Source: Blastococcus sp. TF02A-30 (GTDB lineage Bacteria > Actinomycetota > Actinomycetes > Mycobacteriales > Geodermatophilaceae). From it: a stretch of DNA of 64,000 nucleotides. The stretch is from positions 186,001 to 250,000 of the forward strand of contig NZ_QOHJ01000006.1 in assembly GCF_003319185.1 (NCBI RefSeq), given 5' to 3'. The notes under the pieces were generated by a model that did no database searches, was not told the origin of the DNA, and saw only the letters and a program-made list of their open reading frames with translations. The translations under genes were made by a program, and so were the position numbers. Positions 50,260-59,738 of this stretch are shown here, in pieces; position 1 is the first letter of the stretch, and the number at the start of each line of letters is the position of its first letter.

Positions 50260-52035
50260 GTGCCGCGCCGTCGAGACGCCGTCGTCCGGCGCGGTCTGCG
50301 CCACGTCGGTCGGGCCGTGGCCGGCCAGCCCGGCATGTTCGCCGCCGCGGTGAGCGCCAGCAGCGTCTACGGCGCGATGACGGTGGCCAGCGCGTTCGTG
50401 ATCGGCGAGATCACCGACCGGGTGCTGCTGCCCTCGTTCGAGGACGGCGCGACGACCGGGACGGCGCTGACCCTCGCCGCGGTCGCGATCATCGCCGTCG
50501 CGCTGCTGAAGATCGTCGGCATCATCGGCCGCCGGCTCTTCGCCGGGATCATGCAGTACCGCCTCCAGGCCGACCTGCGCCGCCGGGTCACCGGCCAGTA
50601 CCTGCGGCTGCCCCTGTCGTGGCACCAGCGCCACCCCACCGGCCAGCTGCTCTCCAACGCGAACTCCGACGTCGAGGCGGCGTGGTTCTTCGTCGCCCCG
50701 CTGCCGTTCGCCTGCGGCGCGCTGGTGATGATCGCGATCACCGTCACCGCGCTGATCGCCACCGACCCGCTGCTCGCGGTCGTCGGGCTGGTCGTCTTCC
50801 CGCTGGTCTTCGTCGCCAACGCCGTCTACTCCCAGATCATGAGCCCGCGGATGCAGCGGGCCCAGCAGCTGCGCGCCGAGGTCAGCGAGATCGCGCACGA
50901 GAGCTTCGACGCCGCCCTGGTCGTGAAGACCCTCGGCCGCGAGGCCTCCGAGACGGAGCGCTTCGCGGCGCGCGCCGACGAGCTGCGCGACGGGCTGGTG
51001 GCCGTCGGCCGGGTGCGCGGCCTGTTCGACCCGATCATGGAGGCGCTGCCCAACCTGGGCACGCTCGCCGTCCTGCTCATCGGGGCGCACCGCGCCGCGG
51101 ACGGCGCCACCGACGCCGGCGACCTGGTCTCCATCGCCTACCTGTTCACCCTGCTGGCCCTGCCGATCCGCGCGATCGGCTGGGTGCTGGCCGACCTGCC
51201 CCGGGCCCTGGCCGGCTACGACCGGGTCACCCCGGTCCTCGACGCCACCGGCGAGACGCCCTACGGGCCCGATGCCGCCACCGCGACCGCGACGGGGGCC
51301 GGCGTCGGGGTGCAGGGCGTGGACTTCCGGTTCGACGGGGCCGCCACCCCGACCCTGCGCGAGGTGACGTTCGATGTCGCTGCCGGCCGCACCGTGGCCG
51401 TGGTCGGGCCGACCGGCTCGGGCAAGTCCACCCTGGCCGGGCTGCTCGTCCGGCTGACCGACCCCGTCGACGGCGCCGTGCTGCTCGACGGCGTGGACCT
51501 GCGCCGCCTCCGCGAGGGGGAGGTGAGCGACCAGGCCGCCTTCGTGGCCCAGAGCGCGTTCCTCTTCGACGACACCGTGCGCGGCAACGTCACCCTCGGC
51601 GGCGAGCACTCCGACGACGAGGTGTGGACGGCGCTGCGGGTCGCCGCCGCCGACGGCTTCGTCTCCGCCCTGCCCGACGGCCTCGACACGCGGGTCGGCG
51701 AGCGCGGTGCCTCGCTGTCGGGCGGCCAGCGCCAGCGGCTCGCGCTCGCCCGAGCCGTCGTCCGGCGCCCCCGCCTGCTGGTCCTCGACGACGCGACCAG
51801 CGCCGTGGACCCGGCGGTCGAGGCGCGCATCCTCGACGCGCTGCGCGCCAGCGAGAGCCCGGCGACCGTCGTCGTCGTCGCCTACCGCCAGGCCACGATC
51901 GCGCTGGCCGACGAGGTGGTGTGGCTCGAGGGCGGCCGCGCCGTCGCCCGCGGCACCCACGACGAACTGCTCGAGCAGGTGCCCGGCTACGCGGCACTCG
52001 TCCGGGCCTACTCGCAGGCGGAGGTGACCGCGTGA
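50260..52035 (+). CDS. ABC exporter half-transporter, degenerate ATP-site subunit
   Basis: The 591-residue protein joins a six-helix membrane domain (about 1-310) to an ATPase domain. Walker A GPTGSGKST and the signature LSGGQRQRL are normal. Walker B reads LLVLDDATSAVDP, with Asp where the catalytic Glu should be, and the H-loop reads VAYRQATI, with Tyr where His should be. These changes mark the non-hydrolysing site of heterodimeric exporters. GTG 50260 has GAGGAG upstream. It is coupled by a 4-bp overlap to its probable partner. The substrate (lipid, drug or peptide) is unknown. Confidence 0.9.
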   Translation: MPRRRDAVVRRGLRHVGRAVAGQPGMFAAAVSASSVYGAMTVASAFVIGEITDRVLLPSFEDGATTGTALTLAAVAIIAVALLKIVGIIGRRLFAGIMQYRLQADLRRRVTGQYLRLPLSWHQRHPTGQLLSNANSDVEAAWFFVAPLPFACGALVMIAITVTALIATDPLLAVVGLVVFPLVFVANAVYSQIMSPRMQRAQQLRAEVSEIAHESFDAALVVKTLGREASETERFAARADELRDGLVAVGRVRGLFDPIMEALPNLGTLAVLLIGAHRAADGATDAGDLVSIAYLFTLLALPIRAIGWVLADLPRALAGYDRVTPVLDATGETPYGPDAATATATGAGVGVQGVDFRFDGAATPTLREVTFDVAAGRTVAVVGPTGSGKSTLAGLLVRLTDPVDGAVLLDGVDLRRLREGEVSDQAAFVAQSAFLFDDTVRGNVTLGGEHSDDEVWTALRVAAADGFVSALPDGLDTRVGERGASLSGGQRQRLALARAVVRRPRLLVLDDATSAVDPAVEARILDALRASESPATVVVVAYRQATIALADEVVWLEGGRAVARGTHDELLEQVPGYAALVRAYSQAEVTA

Positions 52036-53870
52036 CCGCGGCGACGCTGGAGATCGCCGGCGAGCGGCGGGAGGGCGCCGTCGCCACGCTCCGGCGGGGC
52101 CTGCGGATGATGCCCGAGTTCCGCCGCGGCCTGCCGGCGACCTTCGCCCTGGCCCTGCTCGCCACCGCCGGCCGCGTCGTGGTGCCGATCGCCGTCCAGC
52201 AGGTCATCGACCGCGGGCTGAACGCAGCCGGCGGCCCCGACCTCGGGCTGGTCACCGGGCTGGTGGTCGCCTGCGCGCTGGTCGTCGTGCTCACCGCCGT
52301 CGCGGTGTACCTGATGAACGTCCGGCTCTTCCGGACGACGGAGACCGCGCTGGCCGGGCTGCGGGTGCGGGCCTTCCGCCACGTGCACGACCTCTCGGTG
52401 CTGCACCAGCAGGGCGAGCGGCGCGGTTCGCTGGTCTCGCGGGTCACCAGCGACGTCGACCAGCTCTCGGTGTTCATGCAGTGGGGCGGCGTGCTCGGCC
52501 TGATCAGCGTCGGGCAGCTCGTCGTCGCCACCGCGGTGATGTTCTTCTACTCCTGGCAGCTGACCCTGCTCGTGCTCGCCTGCTTCGTGCCGCTGGTGAT
52601 CGCCATCCGCTGGTTCGCCCAGCGGCTGCAGGTGGTCTACGGCGTCGTGCGGGAGCGGGTCGGCGACGTGCTGGCCGCCGTCGCCGAGTCCGTGGTCGGT
52701 GCCCCCACCGTGCGTGCCTACGGCATCCGCGCCCGCACCGCCGCGCGCATCGACGCCGCGATCGACCGGCACTACCGGGCCTCGGTGCAGGCGCAGAGGA
52801 CCACCGCGGCGGTGTACGTCAGCGGTGAGTTCGTGGCCGCCGTCGCCAACGCCGCCGTCGTCGTGGTCGGCGTGCTGCTGGGCCTGGCCGGCGACATCAC
52901 CGCCGGGACCCTGGTCGCCTTCCTCTTCCTCGTGACGCTCTTCGTCGCGCCCGTGCAGACGGCCAGCGAGGTGCTCAACGAGGCGCAGAACGCCGTCGCC
53001 GGCTTCCGCCGGGTGCTCGACGTCCTCGACACCGAGCCCGACGTCCGCGACCCGGCGATCGCCACGCCGGACCGGGTGCGCGAGCTGCCGCCGGGACCGC
53101 TCGGGGTGCGCTTCGAGCACGTCACCTTCCGGTACGCACCCGGCGCCCGCGCCGCCCTCGACGACGTCCACCTCGCCATCGCCCCGAGGACCCGCGTCGC
53201 CATCGTCGGCGAGACCGGCTCGGGCAAGACCACCTTCGCCAAGCTGGTCACCCGGCTGATGGACCCGGTCGAGGGGCGGGTGCTGCTCGGCTCGGACGAC
53301 GCCGGCTGGGTGCCGCTGGCCGACGTCGCGTTCGCCTCGCTGCGCTCGCGGGTCGTGATGGTCCCGCAGGACGGTTTCCTCTTCGACGCCTCCGTCGCCG
53401 ACAACGTGCGCTACGGGCGCCCGGGCATGACCGACGCCGAGGTGGCCACCGCCTTCGACGAGCTCGGCCTCGGCGCCTGGGTGGCGGGTCTGGAGCAGGG
53501 CGTGGCGACGCCGGTCGGCCAGCGCGGCGAGTCGCTGTCGGCGGGGGAGCGGCAGCTGGTCGCGGTCGCCCGCGCCTACGTGGCCGACCCGGACCTGCTG
53601 GTCCTCGACGAGGCGACCAGCGCCGTCGACCCGGCCACCGAGCAACGGCTCACCCGCGCGCTGGACCTGCTCACCACCGGCCGGACCACGCTGACCATCG
53701 CGCACCGCCTCTCCACCGCCGAGCGCGCCGACGAGGTCCTCGTGGTCGACGCGGGGCACGTGGTGCAGCGCGGCTCGCACGCGGAGCTGGTGGACGCCGA
53801 CGGCGTCTACGCGCGGCTGCACGCGTCCTGGCGGCGCTCCTCCGCGGGGGAGCCCGAGCCGGTCGGCTGA
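52032..53870 (+). CDS. ABC exporter half-transporter, catalytic subunit
   Basis: The 612-residue partner has six helices (about 35-330) and an ATPase domain with Walker A GETGSGKTT, a proper Walker B LLVLDEATSAVDP and H-loop IAHRLSTAE. Its signature motif is LSAGERQ in place of LSGGQ. In a head-to-tail dimer this weak signature faces the weak Walker B of the first subunit, while the good Walker B here faces the good LSGGQ there. So one site is catalytic and one is regulatory. GTG 52032. Confidence 0.9.
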   Translation: MTAATLEIAGERREGAVATLRRGLRMMPEFRRGLPATFALALLATAGRVVVPIAVQQVIDRGLNAAGGPDLGLVTGLVVACALVVVLTAVAVYLMNVRLFRTTETALAGLRVRAFRHVHDLSVLHQQGERRGSLVSRVTSDVDQLSVFMQWGGVLGLISVGQLVVATAVMFFYSWQLTLLVLACFVPLVIAIRWFAQRLQVVYGVVRERVGDVLAAVAESVVGAPTVRAYGIRARTAARIDAAIDRHYRASVQAQRTTAAVYVSGEFVAAVANAAVVVVGVLLGLAGDITAGTLVAFLFLVTLFVAPVQTASEVLNEAQNAVAGFRRVLDVLDTEPDVRDPAIATPDRVRELPPGPLGVRFEHVTFRYAPGARAALDDVHLAIAPRTRVAIVGETGSGKTTFAKLVTRLMDPVEGRVLLGSDDAGWVPLADVAFASLRSRVVMVPQDGFLFDASVADNVRYGRPGMTDAEVATAFDELGLGAWVAGLEQGVATPVGQRGESLSAGERQLVAVARAYVADPDLLVLDEATSAVDPATEQRLTRALDLLTTGRTTLTIAHRLSTAERADEVLVVDAGHVVQRGSHAELVDADGVYARLHASWRRSSAGEPEPVG

Positions 53871-53924
53871 CCCGGCCGGGCGAGTCGCCCCCGGCACGGG
53901 CGGTGCAGCGAGCGCCCGGCCCGC

Positions 53925-53930
53925 TAGCGT
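53925..53930 (+). promoter_or_regulatory. -10 hexamer TAGCGT, leaderless layout
   Basis: TAGCGT is followed by CGTCGTC (7 nt) and GTG 53938. No purine-rich ribosome site exists between the hexamer and the start. Confidence 0.65.
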
Positions 53931-53937
53931 CGTCGTC

Positions 53938-55602
53938 GTGGACAACGGACGCATCGAGGCAGACGTCGTCGTGGTGGGCGCGGGGCTCGCGGGGCTGGTC
54001 GCCACGGCCGAGCTGGCCGACGCCGGCAAGAAGGTCGTGCTGGTCGACCAGGAGCCCGAGGCCTCCCTCGGCGGGCAGGCGTTCTGGTCGTTCGGCGGGC
54101 TCTTCCTCGTCGACTCGCCGGAGCAGCGCCGGCTGCGGGTCAGGGACTCGCTGGAGCTGGCCCGCCAGGACTGGTTCGGCACCGCCGGCTTCGACCGCGA
54201 GAGCGACCACTGGCCGCGCCAGTGGGCCGAGGCGTACCTCCAGTTCGCCGCGGGGGAGAAGCGCGCCTGGCTCAAGGAGCAGGGCATCGGCTTCTTCCCG
54301 ATCGTCGGCTGGGCCGAGCGCGGCGGTTACACCGCCACCGGTCACGGCAACTCCGTGCCCCGGTTCCACATCGTCTGGGGCACCGGCCCCGCCATCGTCG
54401 CGCCCTTCGAGCGCCGGGTCCGCGACGCCGCCGCGCGGGGCCTGGTCGACCTGCGCTTCCGGCACCGCGTCTCCGAGCTCGTCGTCACCGACGGCGCGGT
54501 GACCGGCGTGCGGGGCGCGGTCCTCGAGCCGAGCGACGTCGCCCGCGGAGAGGCCAGCTCGCGCACCGAGGTGGGCGCGTTCGAGATCAGCGCGCAGGCC
54601 GTCGTCGTCACCTCCGGCGGCATCGGCGGCAACCACGACCTGGTCCGCAGGAACTGGCCGGCCCGGCTCGGCCCGGCGCCGCAGCGGCTGCTGTCCGGTG
54701 TCCCCGCGCACGTCGACGGGCACATGCTGGAGGCGACCGAGGCCGCGGGCGCGAGCGTGGTCAACAGCGACCGGATGTGGCACTACACCGAGGGCATCGC
54801 CAACCACTCGCCGATATGGGCGAAGCACGGCATCCGGATCCTCCCAGGCCCGTCGTCCCTGTGGCTCGACGCGACCGGGCAGCGGCTCCCCGTGCCGCTG
54901 TTCCCCGGGTTCGACACCCTGGGCACGCTGGCCCACATCGGGCAGACCGGGTACGAGCACACCTGGTTCGTCGCGACGAAGAAGATCGTGGAGAAGGAGT
55001 TCGCCCTGTCGGGCTCCGAGCAGAACCCCGACCTCACCGGCAAGGACGTCCGGCTGCTGCTCAACCGCGCCCGGGCCGGCGTCGCGGCACCGGTCCAGGC
55101 CTTCCTCGACAAGGGTGAGGACTTCGTCGTCGCCGACACCCTCCCCGAGCTGGTCGCCGGGATGAACCGGATCACCGGCGGCACCCCCGAGGTCGCGCTG
55201 GAGCAGGTGGAGCGCGAGATCGTCGCCCGCGACCGGGAGATCGGGAACACGTTCACCAAGGACCTGCAGGTGACCGCGATCCGCGGCGCCCGCAACTACC
55301 TCGGCGACAAGCTGATCCGCGTCGCCCAGCCGCACCGGCTGCTCGACCCGTCGGCCGGGCCGCTCATCGCCGTCCGGCTCAACCTGCTCACCCGCAAGTC
55401 CCTCGGCGGCCTGGAGACCGACCTCTCCGGCCGGGTCCTCCGCCCGGGCGGCGAGGTCTTCCCGGGGCTGTACGCCGCCGGCGAGGTGGCCGGCTTCGGC
55501 GGGGGCGGCGTGCACGGCTACCGCTCGCTGGAGGGCACCTTCCTCGGTGGCTGCCTGTTCTCCGGGCGCACGGCGGGGCGGGCGCTGGCGGCGGCCCTGT
55601 GA
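53938..55602 (+). CDS. FAD-binding dehydrogenase (fumarate reductase/KstD-like)
   Basis: The 554-residue flavoprotein has the dinucleotide loop GAGLAG (residues 14-19), an acidic strand end (VDQEPEASLGGQAFWSFGG), and the C-terminal FAD motif YAAGEVAGFGGGGVHGYRSLEG. It belongs to the FAD_binding_2 group with fumarate reductase and 3-ketosteroid dehydrogenase. The middle cap region is typical of the uncharacterised actinobacterial branch. The substrate is unknown. The stop overlaps the next GTG by 4 bp. Confidence 0.87.
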   Translation: MDNGRIEADVVVVGAGLAGLVATAELADAGKKVVLVDQEPEASLGGQAFWSFGGLFLVDSPEQRRLRVRDSLELARQDWFGTAGFDRESDHWPRQWAEAYLQFAAGEKRAWLKEQGIGFFPIVGWAERGGYTATGHGNSVPRFHIVWGTGPAIVAPFERRVRDAAARGLVDLRFRHRVSELVVTDGAVTGVRGAVLEPSDVARGEASSRTEVGAFEISAQAVVVTSGGIGGNHDLVRRNWPARLGPAPQRLLSGVPAHVDGHMLEATEAAGASVVNSDRMWHYTEGIANHSPIWAKHGIRILPGPSSLWLDATGQRLPVPLFPGFDTLGTLAHIGQTGYEHTWFVATKKIVEKEFALSGSEQNPDLTGKDVRLLLNRARAGVAAPVQAFLDKGEDFVVADTLPELVAGMNRITGGTPEVALEQVEREIVARDREIGNTFTKDLQVTAIRGARNYLGDKLIRVAQPHRLLDPSAGPLIAVRLNLLTRKSLGGLETDLSGRVLRPGGEVFPGLYAAGEVAGFGGGGVHGYRSLEGTFLGGCLFSGRTAGRALAAAL

Positions 55603-56309
55603 CGTCCGCCGGACCTCCGCCGGCCGGCCGCGACCCCTGGTCCGACCCGGCCACCCCGACCCGGCCCGGACCGCCGTGGTCGGGCCCGCCGGCGCCCCCG
55701 GCCGGTCCCGCCTGGGGCCCCCCGCCGCACGGCACCCCGACCTACGCCCCCCCGACCTACGCCCCGCCGCCCTACGGTGGCTGGCCGCCGGGTCCCTACG
55801 GCGCCCCGGGCTGGGGGCCGCCGCCGCGCCCGCCGCGCACGCCGGCCTCCGTGGTCACCGCGGCCGTGCTCGCGTTCGTGCAGGCCGTCGTCGTGCTCAT
55901 CGCCTCGCTGTACGTCTGGTTCTTCGCCTCGATCGCCGACATCGCCTCCAGCGGCCGCCCCGGCGTGTACACGTCGGAGACGGCGCGGAGCCTCGCGACC
56001 GAGGGGACGGTGCTCGCCGTGCTGCAGCTGGTCTCGGTGGTCGCGCTCGTCGTCGGCGGGCTGCTCGCGCTCAACCGCCGCACGCCGGCGGCCTACCGCA
56101 CCCTGGCGGGGGCGCTCGTCGCGCAGGTGGTCATCGCCCTGTACTGGGCCGCGCGGCTGCTCGACGTCGTCGGCGACGTGCCGGGCTCGGACGGCAAGGG
56201 CGTGCTGGCGGCGTTCACGCTGTTCTTCCTCGCCGGCCCGGCCGTGGCGCTCGGGCTGCTGCTGACCAACGCCGCGCGCGGCTGGTTCACCGGCACCCCA
56301 CCGGCCTGA
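55599..56309 (+). CDS. Pro-rich membrane protein, four helices
   Basis: The 236-residue protein has a long cytoplasmic Pro/Gly/Tyr-rich tail (residues 1-82, with [19 protein letters not shown]-like repeats) and four membrane helices (starting near 85, 130, 165 and 205). Such tails are common in actinobacterial envelope proteins, but I do not recognise the family. It is coupled to the FAD dehydrogenase gene by GTGA and lies 25 bp ahead of hisI. Confidence 0.75.
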   Translation: MTSAGPPPAGRDPWSDPATPTRPGPPWSGPPAPPAGPAWGPPPHGTPTYAPPTYAPPPYGGWPPGPYGAPGWGPPPRPPRTPASVVTAAVLAFVQAVVVLIASLYVWFFASIADIASSGRPGVYTSETARSLATEGTVLAVLQLVSVVALVVGGLLALNRRTPAAYRTLAGALVAQVVIALYWAARLLDVVGDVPGSDGKGVLAAFTLFFLAGPAVALGLLLTNAARGWFTGTPPA

Positions 56310-56334
56310 CGGCGGGGCACGGCAGACTGGCGGC

Positions 56335-56697
56335 ATGCCCGCCCCGACCCTGGACCCCGCCGTCTCCGAGCTGCTGCGCCGCGACGACGCCGGCCTCGTG
56401 GCCGCCGTCGCGCAGCAGCACGACACCGGCGAGGTGCTCATGGTCGCGTGGATGGACGACGAGGCGCTGCGCCGCACCCTCGCCACCGGCCGGGCGACGT
56501 ACTGGTCGCGCAGCCGGCAGGAGTACTGGGTGAAGGGTGAGACCTCCGGCCACCGGCAGCACGTCCGCGAGGTACGGCTGGACTGCGACGGCGACGCGCT
56601 GCTGCTGCTCGTCGACCAGGAGGGACCGGCCTGCCACACCGGCGAGCGCAGCTGCTTCCACCGCGACCTGCCGCTCGCACCGGGCGGTGCCGCGTGA
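56335..56697 (+). CDS. hisI: Phosphoribosyl-AMP cyclohydrolase
   Basis: The 120-residue enzyme performs the third step of histidine synthesis. It is the stand-alone form, with no HisE pyrophosphohydrolase domain. Family motifs are [31 protein letters not shown] and the zinc-binding [11 protein letters not shown]...[12 protein letters not shown]. The ATG is 6 nt after CAGACT, a near match to TAnnnT. The stop overlaps trpE by 4 bp, so histidine and tryptophan genes are directly coupled here. Confidence 0.94.
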   Translation: MPAPTLDPAVSELLRRDDAGLVAAVAQQHDTGEVLMVAWMDDEALRRTLATGRATYWSRSRQEYWVKGETSGHRQHVREVRLDCDGDALLLLVDQEGPACHTGERSCFHRDLPLAPGGAA

Positions 56698-58190
56698 CGT
56701 CGGGGACCGCCACGCCTCCGCGTGAGGAGTTCGCCTGGAACGACGCGCCGATGGTCCCGGTGACCCGCCGGCTGCTGGCCGACAGCGAGACCGCCGTCGG
56801 CATCTACCGCAAGCTGGCCCGCAACCGGCCCGGCACGGTGCTGCTCGAGTCGGCCGAGCAGGGCAAGCGCTGGGCCCGGTACAGCTTCGTCGGCGTGCGC
56901 AGCGCCGGGGTGCTGACCGAGCGGGACGGCGCCACCCAGTGGCTGGGGGAGGAGCTGCCCGGGCTCACCGACGACCTGCCGGCCGATCCGCTGGCCGCCG
57001 TCCGGCTGCTCGCCCGCCGGCTGCGCAGCCCGCGCACCCCCGGCCTCCCCCCGCTCACCGGCGGGCTGGTCGGCTACCTGGGCTACGACGTGGTGCGCCG
57101 GCTGGAGCGGCTGCCGGAGTCCAGCACCGACGACCTGGGCATGCCGGAGCTCGCGCTCATGCTGGTCACCGACCTGGCGGTGCTCGACCACACCGACGGC
57201 AGCGTGCTGCTGATCGCCAACGTGCTGCGCGGGGACGCCGGCTACGACGACGCGGTCGCCCGGCTCGACGCCATGGCCGCGGACCTGACCCGGGCGGTGC
57301 CCCCGGGGGTCGCCGTCCTCGAGCGGGCCGACGCGCCGCCGGTCACCAGCAACCTGCGGCCCGGCGAGTTCGAGGCCGGCGTCGAGCGCATCCGCGAGCA
57401 CATCCGGGCCGGCGACGCCTTCCAGGTGGTGCTCGCGCAGCGCTTCGAGCTGGCCACCGACGTCGACGCGCTGGACCTCTACCGGGTGCTGCGGGCGACC
57501 AACCCGTCGCCGTACATGTACCTGCTGCGCTTCCAGGGCCGCGAGTCGCCGTTCGACGTCGTCGGCTCCTCGCCGGAGGCGCTGGTGACGGTCACCGGCA
57601 CGACCGCCGTCGTCCACCCGCCGGCCGGGACCCGCCCGCGCGGCGCCACGCCCGAGGAGGACCTGCGGCTGGCCGAGGGGCTGCTGGCCGACCCCAAGGA
57701 GCGGGCCGAGCACGTGATGCTGGTCGACCTCGCGCGCAACGACCTCGGCCGGGTGTGCGTCCCGGGCAGCGTCGACGTCCCCGACTTCATGCGGGTGGAG
57801 CACTACAGCCACGTGATGCACCTGGTCTCCACCGTCTCCGGCGAGGTGGCCCCCGAGCACGACGCCCTCGACGTCTTCGACGCGACGTTCCCCGCCGGCA
57901 CGGTCTCCGGGGCACCCAAGCCGCGGGCGATGGAGATCATCGAGTCCCTGGAGCCCACCCGGCGCGCCCTGTACGCGGGCACCGTCGGCTACGTGGACGC
58001 CAGCGGCGACATGGACATGGCGATCGCGATCCGCACCGCCGTCCTGCACGACGGGCGGGCCTACGTGCAGGCCGGCGCCGGGGTGGTCGCGGACAGCGAC
58101 GCCGCCGCCGAGGAGGCCGAGACCAGGCACAAGGCGCGCGCGGTGCTCTCGGCGATCGCCACCGCCGCCAAGCTGCGGGAGATCGGGTGA
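56694..58190 (+). CDS. trpE: Anthranilate synthase component I
   Basis: TrpE makes anthranilate from chorismate with ammonia supplied by TrpG. The 498-residue protein has the feedback-site motifs LLESAE (about residue 42) and NPSPYMYLL, and the chorismate-binding core [29 protein letters not shown] and [15 protein letters not shown]. It therefore should respond to tryptophan. Component II (TrpG) is not fused and not in this window. GTG 56694. Confidence 0.95.
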   Translation: MTSGTATPPREEFAWNDAPMVPVTRRLLADSETAVGIYRKLARNRPGTVLLESAEQGKRWARYSFVGVRSAGVLTERDGATQWLGEELPGLTDDLPADPLAAVRLLARRLRSPRTPGLPPLTGGLVGYLGYDVVRRLERLPESSTDDLGMPELALMLVTDLAVLDHTDGSVLLIANVLRGDAGYDDAVARLDAMAADLTRAVPPGVAVLERADAPPVTSNLRPGEFEAGVERIREHIRAGDAFQVVLAQRFELATDVDALDLYRVLRATNPSPYMYLLRFQGRESPFDVVGSSPEALVTVTGTTAVVHPPAGTRPRGATPEEDLRLAEGLLADPKERAEHVMLVDLARNDLGRVCVPGSVDVPDFMRVEHYSHVMHLVSTVSGEVAPEHDALDVFDATFPAGTVSGAPKPRAMEIIESLEPTRRALYAGTVGYVDASGDMDMAIAIRTAVLHDGRAYVQAGAGVVADSDAAAEEAETRHKARAVLSAIATAAKLREIG

Positions 58191-58810
58191 CCGCCCGGCG
58201 CGAGCTGACGACCGCCGTCCTCGGGGCGGTGCTGGCCGGGGCGCTGGCGCTGTGGGCCGCCGGCCAGCCGTGGGCGGAGGTCACCGCCACCCGCCGGGCG
58301 CCGCTGCCGCCGGTCGCGGGCGAGCTGGCCGGCTCCGACGCCGCGCCGCTGGTGCCCGCCGCCGGGCTGGTCCTGCTGGCCGCCGCCGTGGCGCTGCTGG
58401 CGGTGCGCGGAGCGGCGCGGGTCGCGGTCGGCCTGCTGGTCGCCGTCGCCGGCGTCACGCTCGTCTGGTCGGGCACCGAGGTGCTGACCGGAGGGGTGGA
58501 CGACGCCGCGGCCGGCCTGCCCGGCCTGACCGGTGCGACGGTGTCCGGCACGAGCACCGCGCTGAGCGCCGCGTGGCCGGTCCTCGTGCTGGTGGCCGGC
58601 CTGGTCGCCGTCGCCGCGGGGCTGCTCACCGTGCTGCGCGGACGGGGCTGGCCGGGCATGGGGCGCCGCTACGAGCGGGCCGGGGCACCCGCCGGACCCC
58701 CGCGGCCCGGCCGTCCGATGACCGACGAGGACCGCGCGCAGGCGGCCTGGAAGGCGCTCGACCGGGGCGAGGACCCCACCGACGCGCCCGGGGACGAGCG
58801 CTCCGCATAG
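58187..58810 (+). CDS. Trp biosynthesis-associated membrane protein
   Basis: The 207-residue protein matches the Trp operon-associated family (TIGR02234/Trp_oprn_chp): helix 1 with LWAAGQPWAEVT, a pair of helices (about 55-90), helix 4 (about 128-148) and a polar C-terminal tail (DEDRAQAAWKALDRGEDPT). The family sits between trpE and trpC in many actinobacteria. Its function is unknown, and a transport or enzyme-anchoring role is only inference. GTG 58187 overlaps trpE. Confidence 0.88.
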   Translation: MTARRELTTAVLGAVLAGALALWAAGQPWAEVTATRRAPLPPVAGELAGSDAAPLVPAAGLVLLAAAVALLAVRGAARVAVGLLVAVAGVTLVWSGTEVLTGGVDDAAAGLPGLTGATVSGTSTALSAAWPVLVLVAGLVAVAAGLLTVLRGRGWPGMGRRYERAGAPAGPPRPGRPMTDEDRAQAAWKALDRGEDPTDAPGDERSA

Positions 58811-58868
58811 CGGTACCGCGACGGAGCGGAACTCCGCCCCCGGGGACGGGGCCGGTACCCGCCGCCTC

Positions 58869-58874
58869 TAGAGT
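58869..58874 (+). promoter_or_regulatory. -10-like hexamer for trpC
   Basis: TAGAGT lies 38 nt before the trpC GTG (58913), giving a short leader with GAAGGGG as ribosome site. It is in the 102-bp gap after the membrane-protein gene and may give internal trpCBA transcription. Confidence 0.5.
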
Positions 58875-58912
58875 GGACCGGGTCAATCAGGCGTGCGAAG
58901 GGGACGGTCCAG

Positions 58913-59722
58913 GTGAACGTGCTCGACGAGATCGTGGCCGGCGCCCGCGAGGACGCCGCCGCGCGCGAGGCGCTCACCCCGCTCGCCGAGGTCAAGGCCG
59001 CCGCCGCGGCCGCGCGCCCGGCGCTGGACGCGCTGGCCGCCCTGCGGGCGCCCGGCGTCGGCGTGATCGCCGAGGTGAAGCGCCGCAGCCCGTCGAAGGG
59101 CTCGCTGGCCGACATCCCCGACCCCGCCGCGCTGGCCGCCCAGTACGCCGCCGGCGGCGCCCGGGTCATCTCGGTGCTCACCGAGCGCCGCCGCTTCGGT
59201 GGCTCGCAGGCCGACCTGGACGCGGTGCGCGCCGTCGTCGACGTGCCGGTCCTGTGCAAGGACTTCGTGGTCAGCAGCTACCAGGTGCACGAGGCCCGCG
59301 CCCACGGCGCCGACGTCGTGCTGCTGATCGTCGCCGCGCTGGAGCAGAACGCGCTGGTCGGGCTGCTCGAGCGGGTCGAGTCGCTCGGCATGACGGCGCT
59401 GGTGGAGGTGCACACCGAGGCCGAGGCCGACCGCGCCCTGGCCGCCGGCGCCTCGGTGATCGGCGTCAACGCCCGCGACCTCACCACGCTGCAGGTCGAC
59501 CGCTCCACCTTCGAGCGGATCGCCCCGGGGCTGCCGTCGGAGGTGGTCAAGGTCGCCGAGTCCGGCGTCCGCGGCCCGCACGACCTGATCGGCTACGCGG
59601 CGGCCGGTGCCGACGCCGTCCTCGTGGGGGAGGGGCTGGTCACCGCCGGCGACGCCCGCCAGGCGGTGGCCGACCTGGTCACCGCCGGCTCGCACCCCGC
59701 GACGCCGCGCACCACCCGCTGA
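58913..59722 (+). CDS. trpC: Indole-3-glycerol phosphate synthase
   Basis: The 269-residue TIM barrel closes CdRP to indole-3-glycerol phosphate. It has [12 protein letters not shown] with the catalytic Lys, VLCKDFVV with the second Lys, [10 protein letters not shown] and VAESGVRG. It is not fused to TrpF, in line with PriA supplying that activity. GTG 58913. Confidence 0.95.
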   Translation: MNVLDEIVAGAREDAAAREALTPLAEVKAAAAAARPALDALAALRAPGVGVIAEVKRRSPSKGSLADIPDPAALAAQYAAGGARVISVLTERRRFGGSQADLDAVRAVVDVPVLCKDFVVSSYQVHEARAHGADVVLLIVAALEQNALVGLLERVESLGMTALVEVHTEAEADRALAAGASVIGVNARDLTTLQVDRSTFERIAPGLPSEVVKVAESGVRGPHDLIGYAAAGADAVLVGEGLVTAGDARQAVADLVTAGSHPATPRTTR

Positions 59723-59726
59723 TCCC

Positions 59727-59732
59727 TACGCT
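59727..59732 (+). promoter_or_regulatory. -10 hexamer TACGCT, leaderless layout
   Basis: TACGCT is followed by 6 nt (GGGGGC) and ATG 59739 of trpB. The G run could also serve as a poor ribosome site, so trpB may be made both from the operon mRNA and from a leaderless transcript. Confidence 0.5.
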
Positions 59733-59738
59733 GGGGGC

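Noticed and set aside
50152-51960. 602-codon minus-strand open frame over the exporter gene
   Set aside because: It is a shadow frame. The plus strand carries Walker and signature motifs of an ABC exporter.
55518-58130. 870-codon minus-strand open frame over hisI-trpE
   Set aside because: It spans several real genes, has no domain, and shows only the composition bias of antisense frames.
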